A stretch of DNA of 64,000 nt from Candidatus Obscuribacter phosphatis (GCA_001899315.1 MOYA01000001.1:1368938-1432937); one strand, 5' to 3'; shown: positions 27,281 to 36,426, counted from the stretch's first letter. Translations and numbers: made by a program. Notes: generated by a model from the letters alone, not told the origin.

Positions 27281-28516
27281 CTAGCTTCTAATTGCCTTGG
27301 CGCGCAGACTAATCTTATTTGCCTCAGATTGCTTATTGGCTTTTGCCAAAGCATAGGCATAGGCATCAAGCAAGGCGGCCAAACTGGCATGTTGGGGACC
27401 GTTCAAAGCTTCTTGCATCTTTACGGCGCGGGCATAATAGGTAAGCGATTCGCTGTAACGTCCTTCCTTTACCAAAAGAGCTGCATAGCCAGCCAAGAAA
27501 TCAGCTGATGGTTTGAACTTCTCTTTGTTTTCCAGGGCGGCTGTATAAAGGGAACGGGCTTCGGATAAGCGTCCTTGTTGGGTAAAGAGCTGTGCTAGGG
27601 CTTCCATTCTCTTTTGTGTTTCACGCCTTTCCATGCCCAGGGTGGTCAAACTGATTTCATAGGCCTTGCGCAGCAAAGGTTCAGCCATGGCGGTTCTTCC
27701 CTGGGCTTGATAAACTCTGCCAAGATTTTCCAATGAAGCAGAAAGGGCGGCATGCTGGGGCGGAAGGCTGCGTTCTCTGAGCGCTAATGATGACTTGTAT
27801 AGCCTCTCTGCCTGTCTGACCAAGTCGCCCTGGCTTTTGATGGCATCGCCGACACTATCGAGCATGACTGCTGTTTCCTGAGCCTGGCTTTTGGCTTCGC
27901 TCATTGTTTCGCTTTCAGCTTGCTTGATGGCAATTTCAGCGTTTTCAAGCTTTTGCTTGTGATTGCTGTAATAGCTAGCCAACTTAGAAAAGGCTGAATT
28001 TATCTCAATCAACTGTCTGGTTTCGCGTTCGCCATAGTTGACCATCTTGTCAATGAGGGGCTGCGCCTGCGCTCTCTTGCCATTGTTGAAATAGAAAACA
28101 CAAAGTTTGCTGGTCAAGGCAATTACATCTTTATCGCTTCCGCCCAGAGCCGCTTCCTTTATTTTGAGAGCTTTCTCAAAGAGAGGTTCGGCTTTGGCAA
28201 GTTGGTTGCGATTGACATAAAGCACTGCCAAATTGTTATAGCTTTCAGCCAGCCTTATGTCATTTTGCGGGGCACCCTTGAGGTCTTCTATGGCTGCCTT
28301 GAAGAGTCTTTCCGCTTCACCAAAATTGCCGTTTTCATAGGCGCGTCCGCCTTCTTTTGTGTTCTTGTGCCAAGCGGCAGAATCGAGCGCCTGGCAAGGC
28401 GGACTCAGTAAACAAATTGAACAAAACCCTGCCAGTACCCCAAGTACACCTGGTACACCAAGTACACCAGATACAAAAGTTTCAGCTCTCAAAATAGAAA
28501 AGCGAAGGAACCGCAT
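27281..28516 (-). CDS. Exported tetratricopeptide-repeat protein
   Basis: A 411-residue protein with an N-terminal hydrophobic segment that contains a curious Gly-Val-Leu-Gly repeat (VLGVPGVLGVLAG), encoded by tandem near-identical 9-12 base units. The rest is TPR of the longer, kinesin-light-chain-like type: RLAESYNNLAVLYVNRNQLAKAEPLFEKAL, then ASLENLGRVYQAQGRTAMAEPLLRKAY, and similar units to the C-terminus. It probably acts as a protein-interaction scaffold outside the cytoplasmic membrane. It is convergent with the M20 peptidase gene (39 bp apart). Confidence 0.85.
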   Translation of the reverse strand: MRFLRFSILRAETFVSGVLGVPGVLGVLAGFCSICLLSPPCQALDSAAWHKNTKEGGRAYENGNFGEAERLFKAAIEDLKGAPQNDIRLAESYNNLAVLYVNRNQLAKAEPLFEKALKIKEAALGGSDKDVIALTSKLCVFYFNNGKRAQAQPLIDKMVNYGERETRQLIEINSAFSKLASYYSNHKQKLENAEIAIKQAESETMSEAKSQAQETAVMLDSVGDAIKSQGDLVRQAERLYKSSLALRERSLPPQHAALSASLENLGRVYQAQGRTAMAEPLLRKAYEISLTTLGMERRETQKRMEALAQLFTQQGRLSEARSLYTAALENKEKFKPSADFLAGYAALLVKEGRYSESLTYYARAVKMQEALNGPQHASLAALLDAYAYALAKANKQSEANKISLRAKAIRS

Positions 28517-28667
28517 CGCCTCTAAATATCTCCTAGATATAGAAAACGGCTGAGCCGACCAGGCTTTCCAAGAGCTTTGCGGGCGACTGCTTCCACTCAG
28601 CTTGGGTACTTCTTGGGTACTTATAAATTCGCCCTGTCGACAGTCTGATATTTTACGGTCTACCGCT

Positions 28668-28696
28668 TTGAAAGTCTATGATGAAAGTATTACAAT
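28668..28696 (+). promoter_or_regulatory. Sigma-70-type promoter for the second M16 peptidase
   Basis: TTGAAA (28668-28673) and TACAAT (28691-28696) are separated by exactly 17 bases; each hexamer matches consensus in five of six positions. The predicted start near 28703 leaves a leader of about 100 bases before the TTG start at 28805. Between this promoter and the divergent TPR gene lies a short direct repeat, TTGGGTACTT twice (28603-28623). Confidence 0.75.
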
Positions 28697-28804
28697 TGCC
28701 GCTTAGCGCTAATGGCGGGCAGACCGCTATAGTGTTCTGTAGGCAGGTTCTTTTAGACATTATCTTTTAGAAAACAGGCAACATTTACTAAAGAGGGTAA
28801 GCAT

Positions 28805-31576
28805 TTGGCAAAGGCGTCGGTGGAAAAGGCAGGTATGCCTAAGAAAGTTTCCGAGCAAAAAGGGGTAAGCGAGTTCAGGCTGGCAAATAACCTCAAGGTG
28901 TTGATCTCAGAAAACCATTCGGCACCGGTTGCCACCTTGCTGGTTATCTATAAGGTAGGCAGTCGCAATGAAGGGGTTGGCTACACCGGTGCCACTCACT
29001 TTTTAGAGCACATGCTCTTTAAGGGTACGGCTGAACACAACGCCGAGAAGGGTAATAGTCTAGACGACCTACTTACTCAGATCGGAGCCTACTGGAACGC
29101 TACCACTTGGTTTGATCGCACCTCTTACTATGAAGTAGTGCCGACCGAATTTTTTGAGCTTTGTGTCAAGCTGGAAGCTGATCGCATGCGTAATCTCAGA
29201 TTGCGCCAAGAAGATCATGACAGCGAGATGAGTGTCGTTCGCAATGAATTGGAGCGCGGCGAGAATCAACCGGAAGAAGCCTTGGAAAAGGAACTCTATG
29301 CCATTGCTTTTCGCGAGCATCCATACCACCATCCCACTATCGGTTGGCGCTCTGACGTGGAAGGCGTGCCAATGGATCGCTTAAGAGAGTTCTACAATAC
29401 TTTCTATTGGCCGGACAATGCCACAGTTATTGCTCTGGGAGACTTCAAGACTGAAGAAGCTCTTTCGGTAATAGACAAATATTTTGGCGCCATAGAAAGC
29501 GCACCGTCGCCGATACCGCAAGTTTATACAGTTGAACCGCCCCAAGAAGGCGAGCGCCGCTTTGAGATCACCAGGGCAGGCGATATGGTGAGAGTTTGGC
29601 TTGGCTATCATGTGCCGGAAGCGGCCCATCCGGATAACTATGCCGTCTCAGCCGCCAGGCAGATTTTGGGCAGCACCTATGAAAGATCAAGTCGACTCTA
29701 CAAAGCTCTTATCGATACCTCGCTTGCTGCCGATGTTTTTGCCCGTCACGATGATTTGAGAGATCCTGGTTTGCTCATGGTGGGAGCCATGGTCAATCCA
29801 GATGTAGATCCCCAAAAAGTGGAAGATATCTTGCTTAATGAAATAGCAAGATTGGCCAAAGAGCCGGTCAGCGATCAAGAGCTGGCCCGCATCAAAGCCA
29901 GTAATCGCAAAGGTACGATTCTTGCCAAAGCCGACCCTTCATCGCTAGCTTTTATGCTTGGTGAGGCCGAATCAAGAGCCGACTTTACCTGGCTTTTGAA
30001 CTATGATGACAATTTCGACCAGGTCACCAAAGACGATATCATGCGGGTGGCGCGCACCTATTTCAAGCGCAGCAATCGCACGGTAGGATATTTCTATCCT
30101 AAAGATGAAGTTGCCCAAAATAGCGATTTAGATCTAGATGCAGATCTAGATGAAGATGATGAAGATTCGGTGCCGGCAGCCATTGACCATGGCGCCAGCA
30201 ACCAAGTCTATACAGATGCAGAGTTGAAAGAGTTGTTGACCTGGCAGAGCACACCGGTCACCATCAAGTTTGAAAAGGCTAAAGAAAGCGAATATTTGTC
30301 GAAAGTGAAGCGGGTAGTCCTCAAGAACGGTCTCACCTTGCTCTTGATGAACAATCCGGGCACAGAGTCACTAGGTATTGCTATCAATCTGAGAGCCGGA
30401 CGTTATTTCACCCACGGCGAACCGGGCTCTCCCTCTGAAATGCTTGGTGATCTTCTCAGCCGCGGTTCAAAGAATTTCGACAAACTAAAGATTGCTGAAA
30501 ACCTGGAAGAGATGGGTATACCCGGCGGTCTGGAAGTTTATGTCGACAATTACCGAGTGGGAATGGGCACCCATCTTGCTGTGGAAGATTTACCCGCCTA
30601 TTTGGATATGGTAAGCGATCTGCTCATTAATCCACTCTTGCCCACTGATGAGCTTGAGAAGCTCAAAATCGAATGGAATGCTCGCTATGTTGAAAGCAAG
30701 AATTCCACCAAGTCAATGGCTTGGAATAAGCTCAGACAGTCTCTCTACAGCGAAGATCATCCCTTTTATGATGAAGACTTTGATAAACAGCTAAAAGATC
30801 TGGCCAAAATAGACCGGCAGAAACTGGTCGATATACATGGTCGCCTTTATGATCCGGCTTCGATGATCGTCACCATTGTTGGTGATATCGACCTAGATAA
30901 GGCTCACAAGCTGGTAGATGAAAGGCTTGGTGCTTGGACCAATGCCAAGGCTATGCCGCTTTCGCAAAGAACAGTGCTGATTCCCGAGACTGCACTACCC
31001 AAGAAGTTTGAAGAGATTGCCGTCTATCTGCCGGAGAAATCGAGCCTGGACATAGTCCTGGCTCATCCTTGCCAGGTGACAAGAGCCAGTAGTGATTTCT
31101 ATGCCACACGCATAGCCAATGCCGCCTTGGGCCAAGATACAATCACATCAAGACTAGGGCAGGTGGTGCGAGATCGCGCCGGTCTAACCTATGGCATTTA
31201 TTCCGGTTTTTCCGACACTGCTTTTGGTGGCGCACCCTGGAGTGTTTCATTAACCACTAATCCGGCCAATCTCAAGAGAGCTGTGCAACTGACAAGAGTC
31301 ACTCTCAAAGACTTTATGGACAGAGGTATAGATGTCAATGATTTAGAGAAGGAAAGAGGCAGAGCCCTTGGATCTTTTAAAGTTGGACTCAGTTCTTCGC
31401 TTGGCATCGCCAGAGTCTTGACCGAATTTGAATTCCTTGGGCTCGGTGCTGCCGAACTCGATCATATATCTGAACGCTATCTCAGTTTAACCAAGGAAAA
31501 AGTCGACGAGGCGCTGCGCAAATATATACACCCGGACAAGGCTGTCTTGGTGGCAAGCGGCACAATCGCTAAGTAG
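28805..31576 (+). CDS. M16-family zinc peptidase with two M16 domains, no signal peptide
   Basis: A 923-residue paralogue of the exported peptidase at 22.3-25.3 kb. It shares TGATHFLEHMLFKGT (zinc motif HFLEH) and VVRNELERGENQPEE (distal Glu) in the first domain and an inactive second domain from about residue 495 (VVLKNGLTLLLMNN). The linker is acidic and repetitive (DLDLDADLDEDDED). The start is TTG with AGAGGG eight bases upstream; no signal peptide is seen, so a cytoplasmic location is predicted. The family digests peptides of limited size in a closed chamber. It is transcribed from a strong-looking promoter and followed by about 140 bp without a gene. Confidence 0.93.
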   Translation: MAKASVEKAGMPKKVSEQKGVSEFRLANNLKVLISENHSAPVATLLVIYKVGSRNEGVGYTGATHFLEHMLFKGTAEHNAEKGNSLDDLLTQIGAYWNATTWFDRTSYYEVVPTEFFELCVKLEADRMRNLRLRQEDHDSEMSVVRNELERGENQPEEALEKELYAIAFREHPYHHPTIGWRSDVEGVPMDRLREFYNTFYWPDNATVIALGDFKTEEALSVIDKYFGAIESAPSPIPQVYTVEPPQEGERRFEITRAGDMVRVWLGYHVPEAAHPDNYAVSAARQILGSTYERSSRLYKALIDTSLAADVFARHDDLRDPGLLMVGAMVNPDVDPQKVEDILLNEIARLAKEPVSDQELARIKASNRKGTILAKADPSSLAFMLGEAESRADFTWLLNYDDNFDQVTKDDIMRVARTYFKRSNRTVGYFYPKDEVAQNSDLDLDADLDEDDEDSVPAAIDHGASNQVYTDAELKELLTWQSTPVTIKFEKAKESEYLSKVKRVVLKNGLTLLLMNNPGTESLGIAINLRAGRYFTHGEPGSPSEMLGDLLSRGSKNFDKLKIAENLEEMGIPGGLEVYVDNYRVGMGTHLAVEDLPAYLDMVSDLLINPLLPTDELEKLKIEWNARYVESKNSTKSMAWNKLRQSLYSEDHPFYDEDFDKQLKDLAKIDRQKLVDIHGRLYDPASMIVTIVGDIDLDKAHKLVDERLGAWTNAKAMPLSQRTVLIPETALPKKFEEIAVYLPEKSSLDIVLAHPCQVTRASSDFYATRIANAALGQDTITSRLGQVVRDRAGLTYGIYSGFSDTAFGGAPWSVSLTTNPANLKRAVQLTRVTLKDFMDRGIDVNDLEKERGRALGSFKVGLSSSLGIARVLTEFEFLGLGAAELDHISERYLSLTKEKVDEALRKYIHPDKAVLVASGTIAK

Positions 31577-31715
31577 ATGGTGCCAAGGAAAATGCCGGTT
31601 TAATGCAGGGTAGCCAAGCGGTTAAATCGCAAGATTAACTCTATACAAACTAAAGGAAGCTGAGATACACTTAAGCGTGTTGTTGATGACAACTAAGTGT
31701 TATCAGAGGTTGATC

Positions 31716-32318
31716 ATGTATAGCGTTAGCCCTTCAGTCAAACCAAATCTTGAAATTGTCAAACCGCCTCTTAGTGAGCAATCACAGACGGTGGACAAAC
31801 TTGAGCAGCTGCTCGGCAAGATTTTCAATGACGAAATTGAACATGCCATCAGTCGCGAAAGAGCTGAAATTCAGCCAAAGATCTCGGTGCCATCAAACAG
31901 CCTGCTCGACTTCAGTGTCGAGAGTTTCTTCAGCGAAGAGACTGCTGAGGAAAGCGAAATAATAGAGAGCAATAGCTGGAAGAGCATCATCGAAGCTGAT
32001 GACATTCCAGACTATAAACACGAAATTTCTGCTTTGAATGATGTTATTGCGTCACAACGTCGTGAACTGATTACGCTGCGCAATGTGGTAAAGATCACCA
32101 ATGACGAAATCAGACTACTAAAGCTTGATCTCGCCGACAAAACCGATGAAATTGCCGCCCTGCCAGAGCTTATCAAGGCGCCCTTGCTTGAAGAACTGGA
32201 AATTGAGAGAGTGGCGCACCAGGCAACTGCTTCTCATTTAATCGAAACCCAGAACAAAGTTAGTCTGTTCGAAAAAACATTTTGGTTTCGACTTGGTAAG
32301 TTCTTAGGTCTTTGCTAG
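31716..32318 (+). CDS. Coiled-coil protein of unknown function
   Basis: The ATG at 31716 is chosen because AGAGG lies six bases upstream; an in-frame TTG at 31677 has no such site. The 200-residue product is acidic. The first 100 residues have no recognisable fold, and about residues 95-180 form a heptad-like helix (SQRRELITLRNVVKITNDEIRLLKLDLADK). The C-terminus KTFWFRLGKFLGLC resembles a short amphipathic membrane-binding tail. No family recognised. A strong intrinsic terminator begins 40 bp after the stop codon, inside the next reading frame. Confidence 0.65.
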   Translation: MYSVSPSVKPNLEIVKPPLSEQSQTVDKLEQLLGKIFNDEIEHAISRERAEIQPKISVPSNSLLDFSVESFFSEETAEESEIIESNSWKSIIEADDIPDYKHEISALNDVIASQRRELITLRNVVKITNDEIRLLKLDLADKTDEIAALPELIKAPLLEELEIERVAHQATASHLIETQNKVSLFEKTFWFRLGKFLGLC

Positions 32319-32329
32319 GAACTCAAAAA

Positions 32330-32647
32330 TTGAGGGCAAATTCGATAAAACATCCTCAAAAATGCCGACTGTTTTTTTGCAGTCTGGCATTTTTTGCTTA
32401 CCAAGCCATTTCTTTTGCTTCTCTATCTGCCCAACCGGCAGCTGACTTACAAACAGTAGTGCGGCTCAGTCGCGATGTTACAGCCGGTACTGTGGCCACA
32501 CAGTCTCTTTTACAGGAAGATAAAATTGAGCGCCGTCTTGCACCATTGAACGCCGTATCGGGCATAAGTGAATGTGTGGGAAGGGCCTTCAAAAGAAATT
32601 TGCCCAAGGGCAGAGTTATTCTTATCGATGACCTGGATAATCCCTAG
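32330..32647 (+). CDS. Exported SAF-domain protein
   Basis: A small protein with a SAF domain (about the last 60 residues: VVRLSRDVTAGTVATQSLLQ ... VGRAFKRNLPKGRVILIDDL), the fold found in CpaB pilus proteins, FlgA-like chaperones and sialic-acid synthases. The N-terminal LFFCSLAFFAYQAISFA looks like a signal peptide, which fits a CpaB/FlgA-like role outside the membrane. The start is uncertain: TTG at 32330 has AGGA nearby; TTG at 32312 overlaps the upstream gene by 7 bp. The signal-peptide codons coincide with a terminator hairpin (32358-32395). No pilus or flagellar genes are in the window. Confidence 0.6.
   Translation: MRANSIKHPQKCRLFFCSLAFFAYQAISFASLSAQPAADLQTVVRLSRDVTAGTVATQSLLQEDKIERRLAPLNAVSGISECVGRAFKRNLPKGRVILIDDLDNP
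32358..32395 (+). terminator. Intrinsic terminator embedded in the SAF gene signal-peptide region
   Basis: The arm 32358-32371 pairs with 32380-32394 (AAAAATGCC with GGCATTTTT, GACTG with CAGTC, one bulged T). The loop is eight bases, seven of them T, and the stem runs into a T-run ending at 32395. It sits about 40 bp after the stop of the coiled-coil gene, where a terminator for that gene would be expected. Confidence 0.85.
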
Positions 32648-32687
32648 GACAAAACTTCTATCAGGCATCTAGCGGATCATATAAGAA

Positions 32688-34013
32688 ATGAAAAAAATCA
32701 ATCTAGCAGCGACGGCACTCCTCCTCGCCTTTAGCTTGTCGCTGGCTCAAAAGTCCTACGCTCTTACTTCTTCAGAAGTTATTTCAGCAATTGATAAGGC
32801 TAAAGTGCTGGACGCTTCTATCAGGGTAAACGCTCAAGTGACGCCCGAATTGGTTTATGTTTCCACTTATAAAAACCCCAAGGCTAATGACCATGACTGC
32901 AAAATCGAAGCGGTCTTGTTGGCTAAAACGGTTATGGATCTCGACAGTAAGGTGCCCAGAGTGGAGGTGCGCTTCTTTCATCAGAACGCCCTCAGTCGGT
33001 ATAAGAAAATCAGTATTTCAGCCGGAGATGTTAAAGCTTTCGCCAGCGGCAGCATGAGTGAAGATCAGCTTCTTGCCTCGCTTGCCCTCACTGAGGAAGA
33101 AACTAAAGATGCCAATGCCCGCGCCACCAGCTATTTGCAAGAAAATCAATATGTGCGCAAGAAAAAGGAAGTGAGTTCGAGGATAGACAAAGATATCATC
33201 ATCATTTCAGCTGGACTCGACCCGACCCTCGATGACGACTTTCTCAAGCTGGAGGCTCTCAGACTGGCCCAGAAAGGCTTTGAAGCAGTGCCCGATGTAA
33301 AGATTGCTGAGATTACCTTTTATGATGCCTCGGCTGATCTGACCAATCGCACCATCAGACTCAACCGTGATGAACAGAAGACTCTTTCTGAGGGTCTTGC
33401 TAGTTTGCTCAAGGACAAAGAATTGAAGAGCGAGCAGGCTACAAAACTTTCACCTGAAGCTTTTGATGTGACTAGTTATAAAGCCAAAGACGGTAAGCTT
33501 AAGGCAGAAAGAGAAGCCCTTTTGAATCGACTGAAAGGCCTCAAGGAAGCCGGAGTCGGCTATAGCAAAGACATCAATAGAGACCTGGTCGAGATTGAAA
33601 ATGCGCTTGATTCACTAGACGAGTCTCAACTGCGAGATAAGATAAACAAGCTTTCTGACTTTATCGGCAAGTACGAAGAGAATCTCAAAAGGGCGAAGGA
33701 GTTTAAGGCAGCAGGCGGTAAGGATCAGGCAGCTAAAGCCGGGAAAACAGACTCTGGCAGTGCAGGCACCGCAAGCTCTGGAGCCGCTTCTGCACCGGCA
33801 GTCATAGACAATGCCGGTGTGATCTTGAAAGATCCCGAAGGTTATGTGAATTACCTGAAAGGCAAGCTCAAGGGTGGTGAGAATCATCCCAATTTCTATA
33901 ACAAGATTTTGCCTTCAATTATCGATACTCTTAAGAAAGCTGGACGAGGGCAGGAAGCCCTTAAGTTCGAACAGCAAATGAATGATCTGAAAGCGCGGAA
34001 TGCCGGACAGTGA
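32688..34013 (+). CDS. Exported protein with an internal duplication, unknown function
   Basis: A signal peptide, MKKINLAATALLLAFSLSLA, cleaved near SYA-LTS. Two related units of about 90 residues follow: one with VYVSTYKNPKANDHDCKIEA and VEVRFFHQN, the other with IIISAGLDPTLDDDFLKLEA and IAEITFYDAS. They look like a tandem duplicated alpha/beta domain. After these come a helical coiled-coil region (about 255-345) and an Ala/Ser/Gly linker before a short helical C-terminal domain. I do not recognise the family. The stop codon overlaps the next start (GTGA, 34010-34013), so the two genes are translationally coupled. Confidence 0.75.
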   Translation: MKKINLAATALLLAFSLSLAQKSYALTSSEVISAIDKAKVLDASIRVNAQVTPELVYVSTYKNPKANDHDCKIEAVLLAKTVMDLDSKVPRVEVRFFHQNALSRYKKISISAGDVKAFASGSMSEDQLLASLALTEEETKDANARATSYLQENQYVRKKKEVSSRIDKDIIIISAGLDPTLDDDFLKLEALRLAQKGFEAVPDVKIAEITFYDASADLTNRTIRLNRDEQKTLSEGLASLLKDKELKSEQATKLSPEAFDVTSYKAKDGKLKAEREALLNRLKGLKEAGVGYSKDINRDLVEIENALDSLDESQLRDKINKLSDFIGKYEENLKRAKEFKAAGGKDQAAKAGKTDSGSAGTASSGAASAPAVIDNAGVILKDPEGYVNYLKGKLKGGENHPNFYNKILPSIIDTLKKAGRGQEALKFEQQMNDLKARNAGQ

Positions 34014-34669
34014 TCTCTGGCTTTAGCAATTTGAAATGGCTTGCATTTTGCATTACCGCCTCTCTTGCAGTGAATGCGGTTTTTTCAGCAGAGTTAGAGC
34101 GTCGACTTGAATCTAGAACTTTCGGCAAGATTAACCCGGCCGATCTTAGCCAGGGTATGCAAAATGCCGGCTTTTCAGACTGGCTCAAACTGGAAAAGTC
34201 AGCCCGAGATAAGCTTTCGGAAGGACAGTTTGACGAGGCCGAACGAGGCTTCAAAGAGGCAATTAGTAAGGCTGAAGCCCTGAACATGGTCAGCCCCGGT
34301 GTAATCAATTCGCTGATGGGACTGGCTTTTGCCTTAGACAGGCAGGGCAACCAGGCTGAATCTGAACGAATTTACGAGCTGGCTATGCGCAATGCCGAGT
34401 CGGTTTTTGGTCCCAGTGCCACTCGTTTTGGCTATTACATGCCAGATCTCGCCTGGCTTTATCACTGGCATGGTAAAGATAGTCAAGCTGAAACTCTGTT
34501 TCTCAGGGCAATTAGCCTGGAAGAAGCCTCTTCCAGAATCGAAACCCCGAACTTAATTGAGCTCTTGAAAGAATATCAGCAATTTCTAAAGGAATGTGGA
34601 CGGACCAGCGAGAGCGAGAAAATCGGACATCGCGTAGAACATATAAAGGCTAAGTTGGCTGAACACTAG
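34010..34669 (+). CDS. Exported TPR protein, coupled to the upstream gene
   Basis: Starts at GTG inside the overlap GTGA with the previous stop codon. The N-terminus MISGFSNLKWLAFCITASLAVNAVFSA is a signal peptide. The remainder (219 aa in total) is TPR-like: SARDKLSEGQFDEAERGFKEAI, SLMGLAFALDRQGNQAESERIYELA, DLAWLYHWHGKDSQAETLFLRAI. It probably forms an interaction scaffold for the protein encoded upstream, given the coupling. The substrate or partner is unknown. Confidence 0.8.
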   Translation: MISGFSNLKWLAFCITASLAVNAVFSAELERRLESRTFGKINPADLSQGMQNAGFSDWLKLEKSARDKLSEGQFDEAERGFKEAISKAEALNMVSPGVINSLMGLAFALDRQGNQAESERIYELAMRNAESVFGPSATRFGYYMPDLAWLYHWHGKDSQAETLFLRAISLEEASSRIETPNLIELLKEYQQFLKECGRTSESEKIGHRVEHIKAKLAEH

Positions 34670-34715
34670 TTGCCAACCCTGATCAAAAAATCGGACATGC
34701 TGTAGACTTTTAGCC

Positions 34716-35903
34716 ATGACAAAGCGTGGTTCCAAAATCTTAGTAGGCGATTTGCTCGTCAAATCAGAGCTGATAACTCTGGCACAGTTTGCCGACGCCA
34801 TGCCGGTCTCGCTCAAAACCGGCTTGCCGGTGGGGCGAGTTTTGATTGCATCGGGCTTCTTGACTGAAGAAGGCTTTAAGAACGTACTGACCGTGCAAAG
34901 TCTTATTCGTGACCATCTAATTTCACAGGAAGCAGGTATAGAGGCGCTTAAGCTCACCAGACTGGGCAAGAGCTTGAGTGAAGCCCTTGATCAATTAGGG
35001 GAAAGCTGTGATTTCTTCGAATCGACCAATAGACTGGGCGAACTGCTTTTTGACGCCGAAATTATAGACAATGAGACTCTATCTGAAACCCTTTCGGTCA
35101 GTCTCACAACCGGACTGCCTCTGGCTCGGGTGCTTTCTATGCGCGGCGCCATTGCCGAGGAAGTGGCTTTTATTGCCCTTTGTTGTCAGTCTTTGATTAG
35201 AGAAGGCGTGCTCGACCGCGAATCTGCCGTCAATTCAATCAAGTTGGTCAAGCAAAATCTGGCCCATCTAAAAAATCTTGGACTCTCGTCCAAACCTGGC
35301 GCCATATCCCTCAAAAAGGCAAACAGTCTTAGGCTGGGCGAACTTTTGCTGCTTTCAGGCATGGTAGACGATAATGCCATAGTGCAGGCAGTGCAGGAAG
35401 GTCTCACCGACGAGCAGCCCCTCGGTAAGGTTTTGACCAGGGTCGGCATAATCTCAGAAGTTGAGCTTGGTCAAGCCCTGGCTATTCAAGAAATGATCAA
35501 TAACCGCACCCTTTCGCCCGATGACGCTACTTTTGTCTTAGCAACCGTCAAAGGTTCTGGTATGTCGCTTTCCAAGGCTCTTTCCGAAAGCGACAAGCAG
35601 AAAAGCCAGGCAGAAGAGAAGGGAGAACCCGCTCCCTTGGATGTCTTTCTCAGCTTCCTTGGCGTCAACATTCCCCAGCTTGGGCAGTTGAAAGAGCGGA
35701 GCCAGGCTGAAAATCGCCCGCTGGCAGATTACTTGCATAAGCAAGGCTTGCTGAACCCAGCCATCGAAGAACCAGTCTTTCAGTGCTATAAGCATTATCT
35801 CAGCGGCCGCCTAGATGATGACCAGTGTGCTTTTGCTGTTCATATGTTGGCTTGTACCGACTTGAGCGACCTAGAACTCTTACTCAAGCAATTGTCCTGG
35901 TAA
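34716..35903 (+). CDS. Protein of tandem MshEN/GspE-N-like repeats
   Basis: A 395-residue soluble protein with no ATPase domain. Four units of about 75 residues can be aligned by eye, at about 9-80, 106-180, 205-279 and a weaker one at 308-380. Each begins like RLGELL...I and continues with LGKVLTRVGIISEVELGQALA-type sequence. This is the pattern of the N-terminal domain of type II secretion and pilus ATPases (MshEN), which in MshE binds cyclic-di-GMP. Here the module is repeated and stands alone, so a c-di-GMP receptor or scaffold is a reasonable guess. The ATG at 34716 has no strong ribosome binding site. It is preceded by two exported-protein genes and followed by a decayed region. Confidence 0.7.
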   Translation: MTKRGSKILVGDLLVKSELITLAQFADAMPVSLKTGLPVGRVLIASGFLTEEGFKNVLTVQSLIRDHLISQEAGIEALKLTRLGKSLSEALDQLGESCDFFESTNRLGELLFDAEIIDNETLSETLSVSLTTGLPLARVLSMRGAIAEEVAFIALCCQSLIREGVLDRESAVNSIKLVKQNLAHLKNLGLSSKPGAISLKKANSLRLGELLLLSGMVDDNAIVQAVQEGLTDEQPLGKVLTRVGIISEVELGQALAIQEMINNRTLSPDDATFVLATVKGSGMSLSKALSESDKQKSQAEEKGEPAPLDVFLSFLGVNIPQLGQLKERSQAENRPLADYLHKQGLLNPAIEEPVFQCYKHYLSGRLDDDQCAFAVHMLACTDLSDLELLLKQLSW

Positions 35904-35952
35904 CTTAGTCTAAGCTTAGTCGGCTCTGTTATTTTATATATGTTTTCTGGCT

Positions 35953-36223
35953 CTAATTAAGAGGCAATCGAAAATTAGCTGCAGGCGTCGCTTCGCCTTT
36001 CTCGACCACCAGCATGCGTGAATAGACAGTGATTGACTTAGGGGCGCCAGCATCGCCACTGCCGGTCCAAGCTATCAGTTCGCCAAGCAATTTGGTGAGC
36101 GGAGCTTTCTCTTTGAAAGAACTCTTTAGCAAAGTCTATATACTGAGCCGCACCATATGTGGTGACGTGGCGAAGTATGCGGTTTAGTTGAGTTTCCCTA
36201 AGGTCAGCGAGCACCCTGCTTGC
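35953..36223 (-). pseudogene. Frameshifted C-terminal gene remnant
   Basis: On the minus strand the frame from 36223 reads DLRETQLNRILRHVTTYG and AAQYIDFAKEFF. The reading then continues in another frame as KEKAPLTKLLGELIAWTG, GAPKSITVYSRMLVVEKG and ends NFRLPLN with TAG at 35953. Removing a single base near 36115-36118 joins the two parts smoothly (AKEFFKEKAPLTK). Upstream an in-frame TGA (36224-36226) and further stops prevent extension, so the N-terminus is missing or decayed. The family is not recognised. The rest of 35904-36426 holds no intact gene. Confidence 0.65.
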
Positions 36224-36426
36224 TCAATCAAATACTGTTTATTAGACCTCTAGGTCGGCGACTTCTTCTGATTTTTGAACAGCAGCTCTGCATTATTTGA
36301 ACGCTTCCGGTCATCGATAGATGAATCACCTTAGTCTTCTTAGTTGTATTTCGATTGGCTGACGAAGAACCAGCTATGTAGCACCATGGGCGACACTGAG
36401 AAATTTGAGTTGGACAGCTATTTTGA

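Noticed and set aside
31604-31630. A stretch resembling the 5' half of a Leu/Ser-type tRNA (GCAGGGTAGCCAAGCGGTTA)
   Set aside because: No anticodon stem, T arm or matching 3' acceptor strand follows, so it cannot fold as a tRNA. At most it is a degraded fragment.
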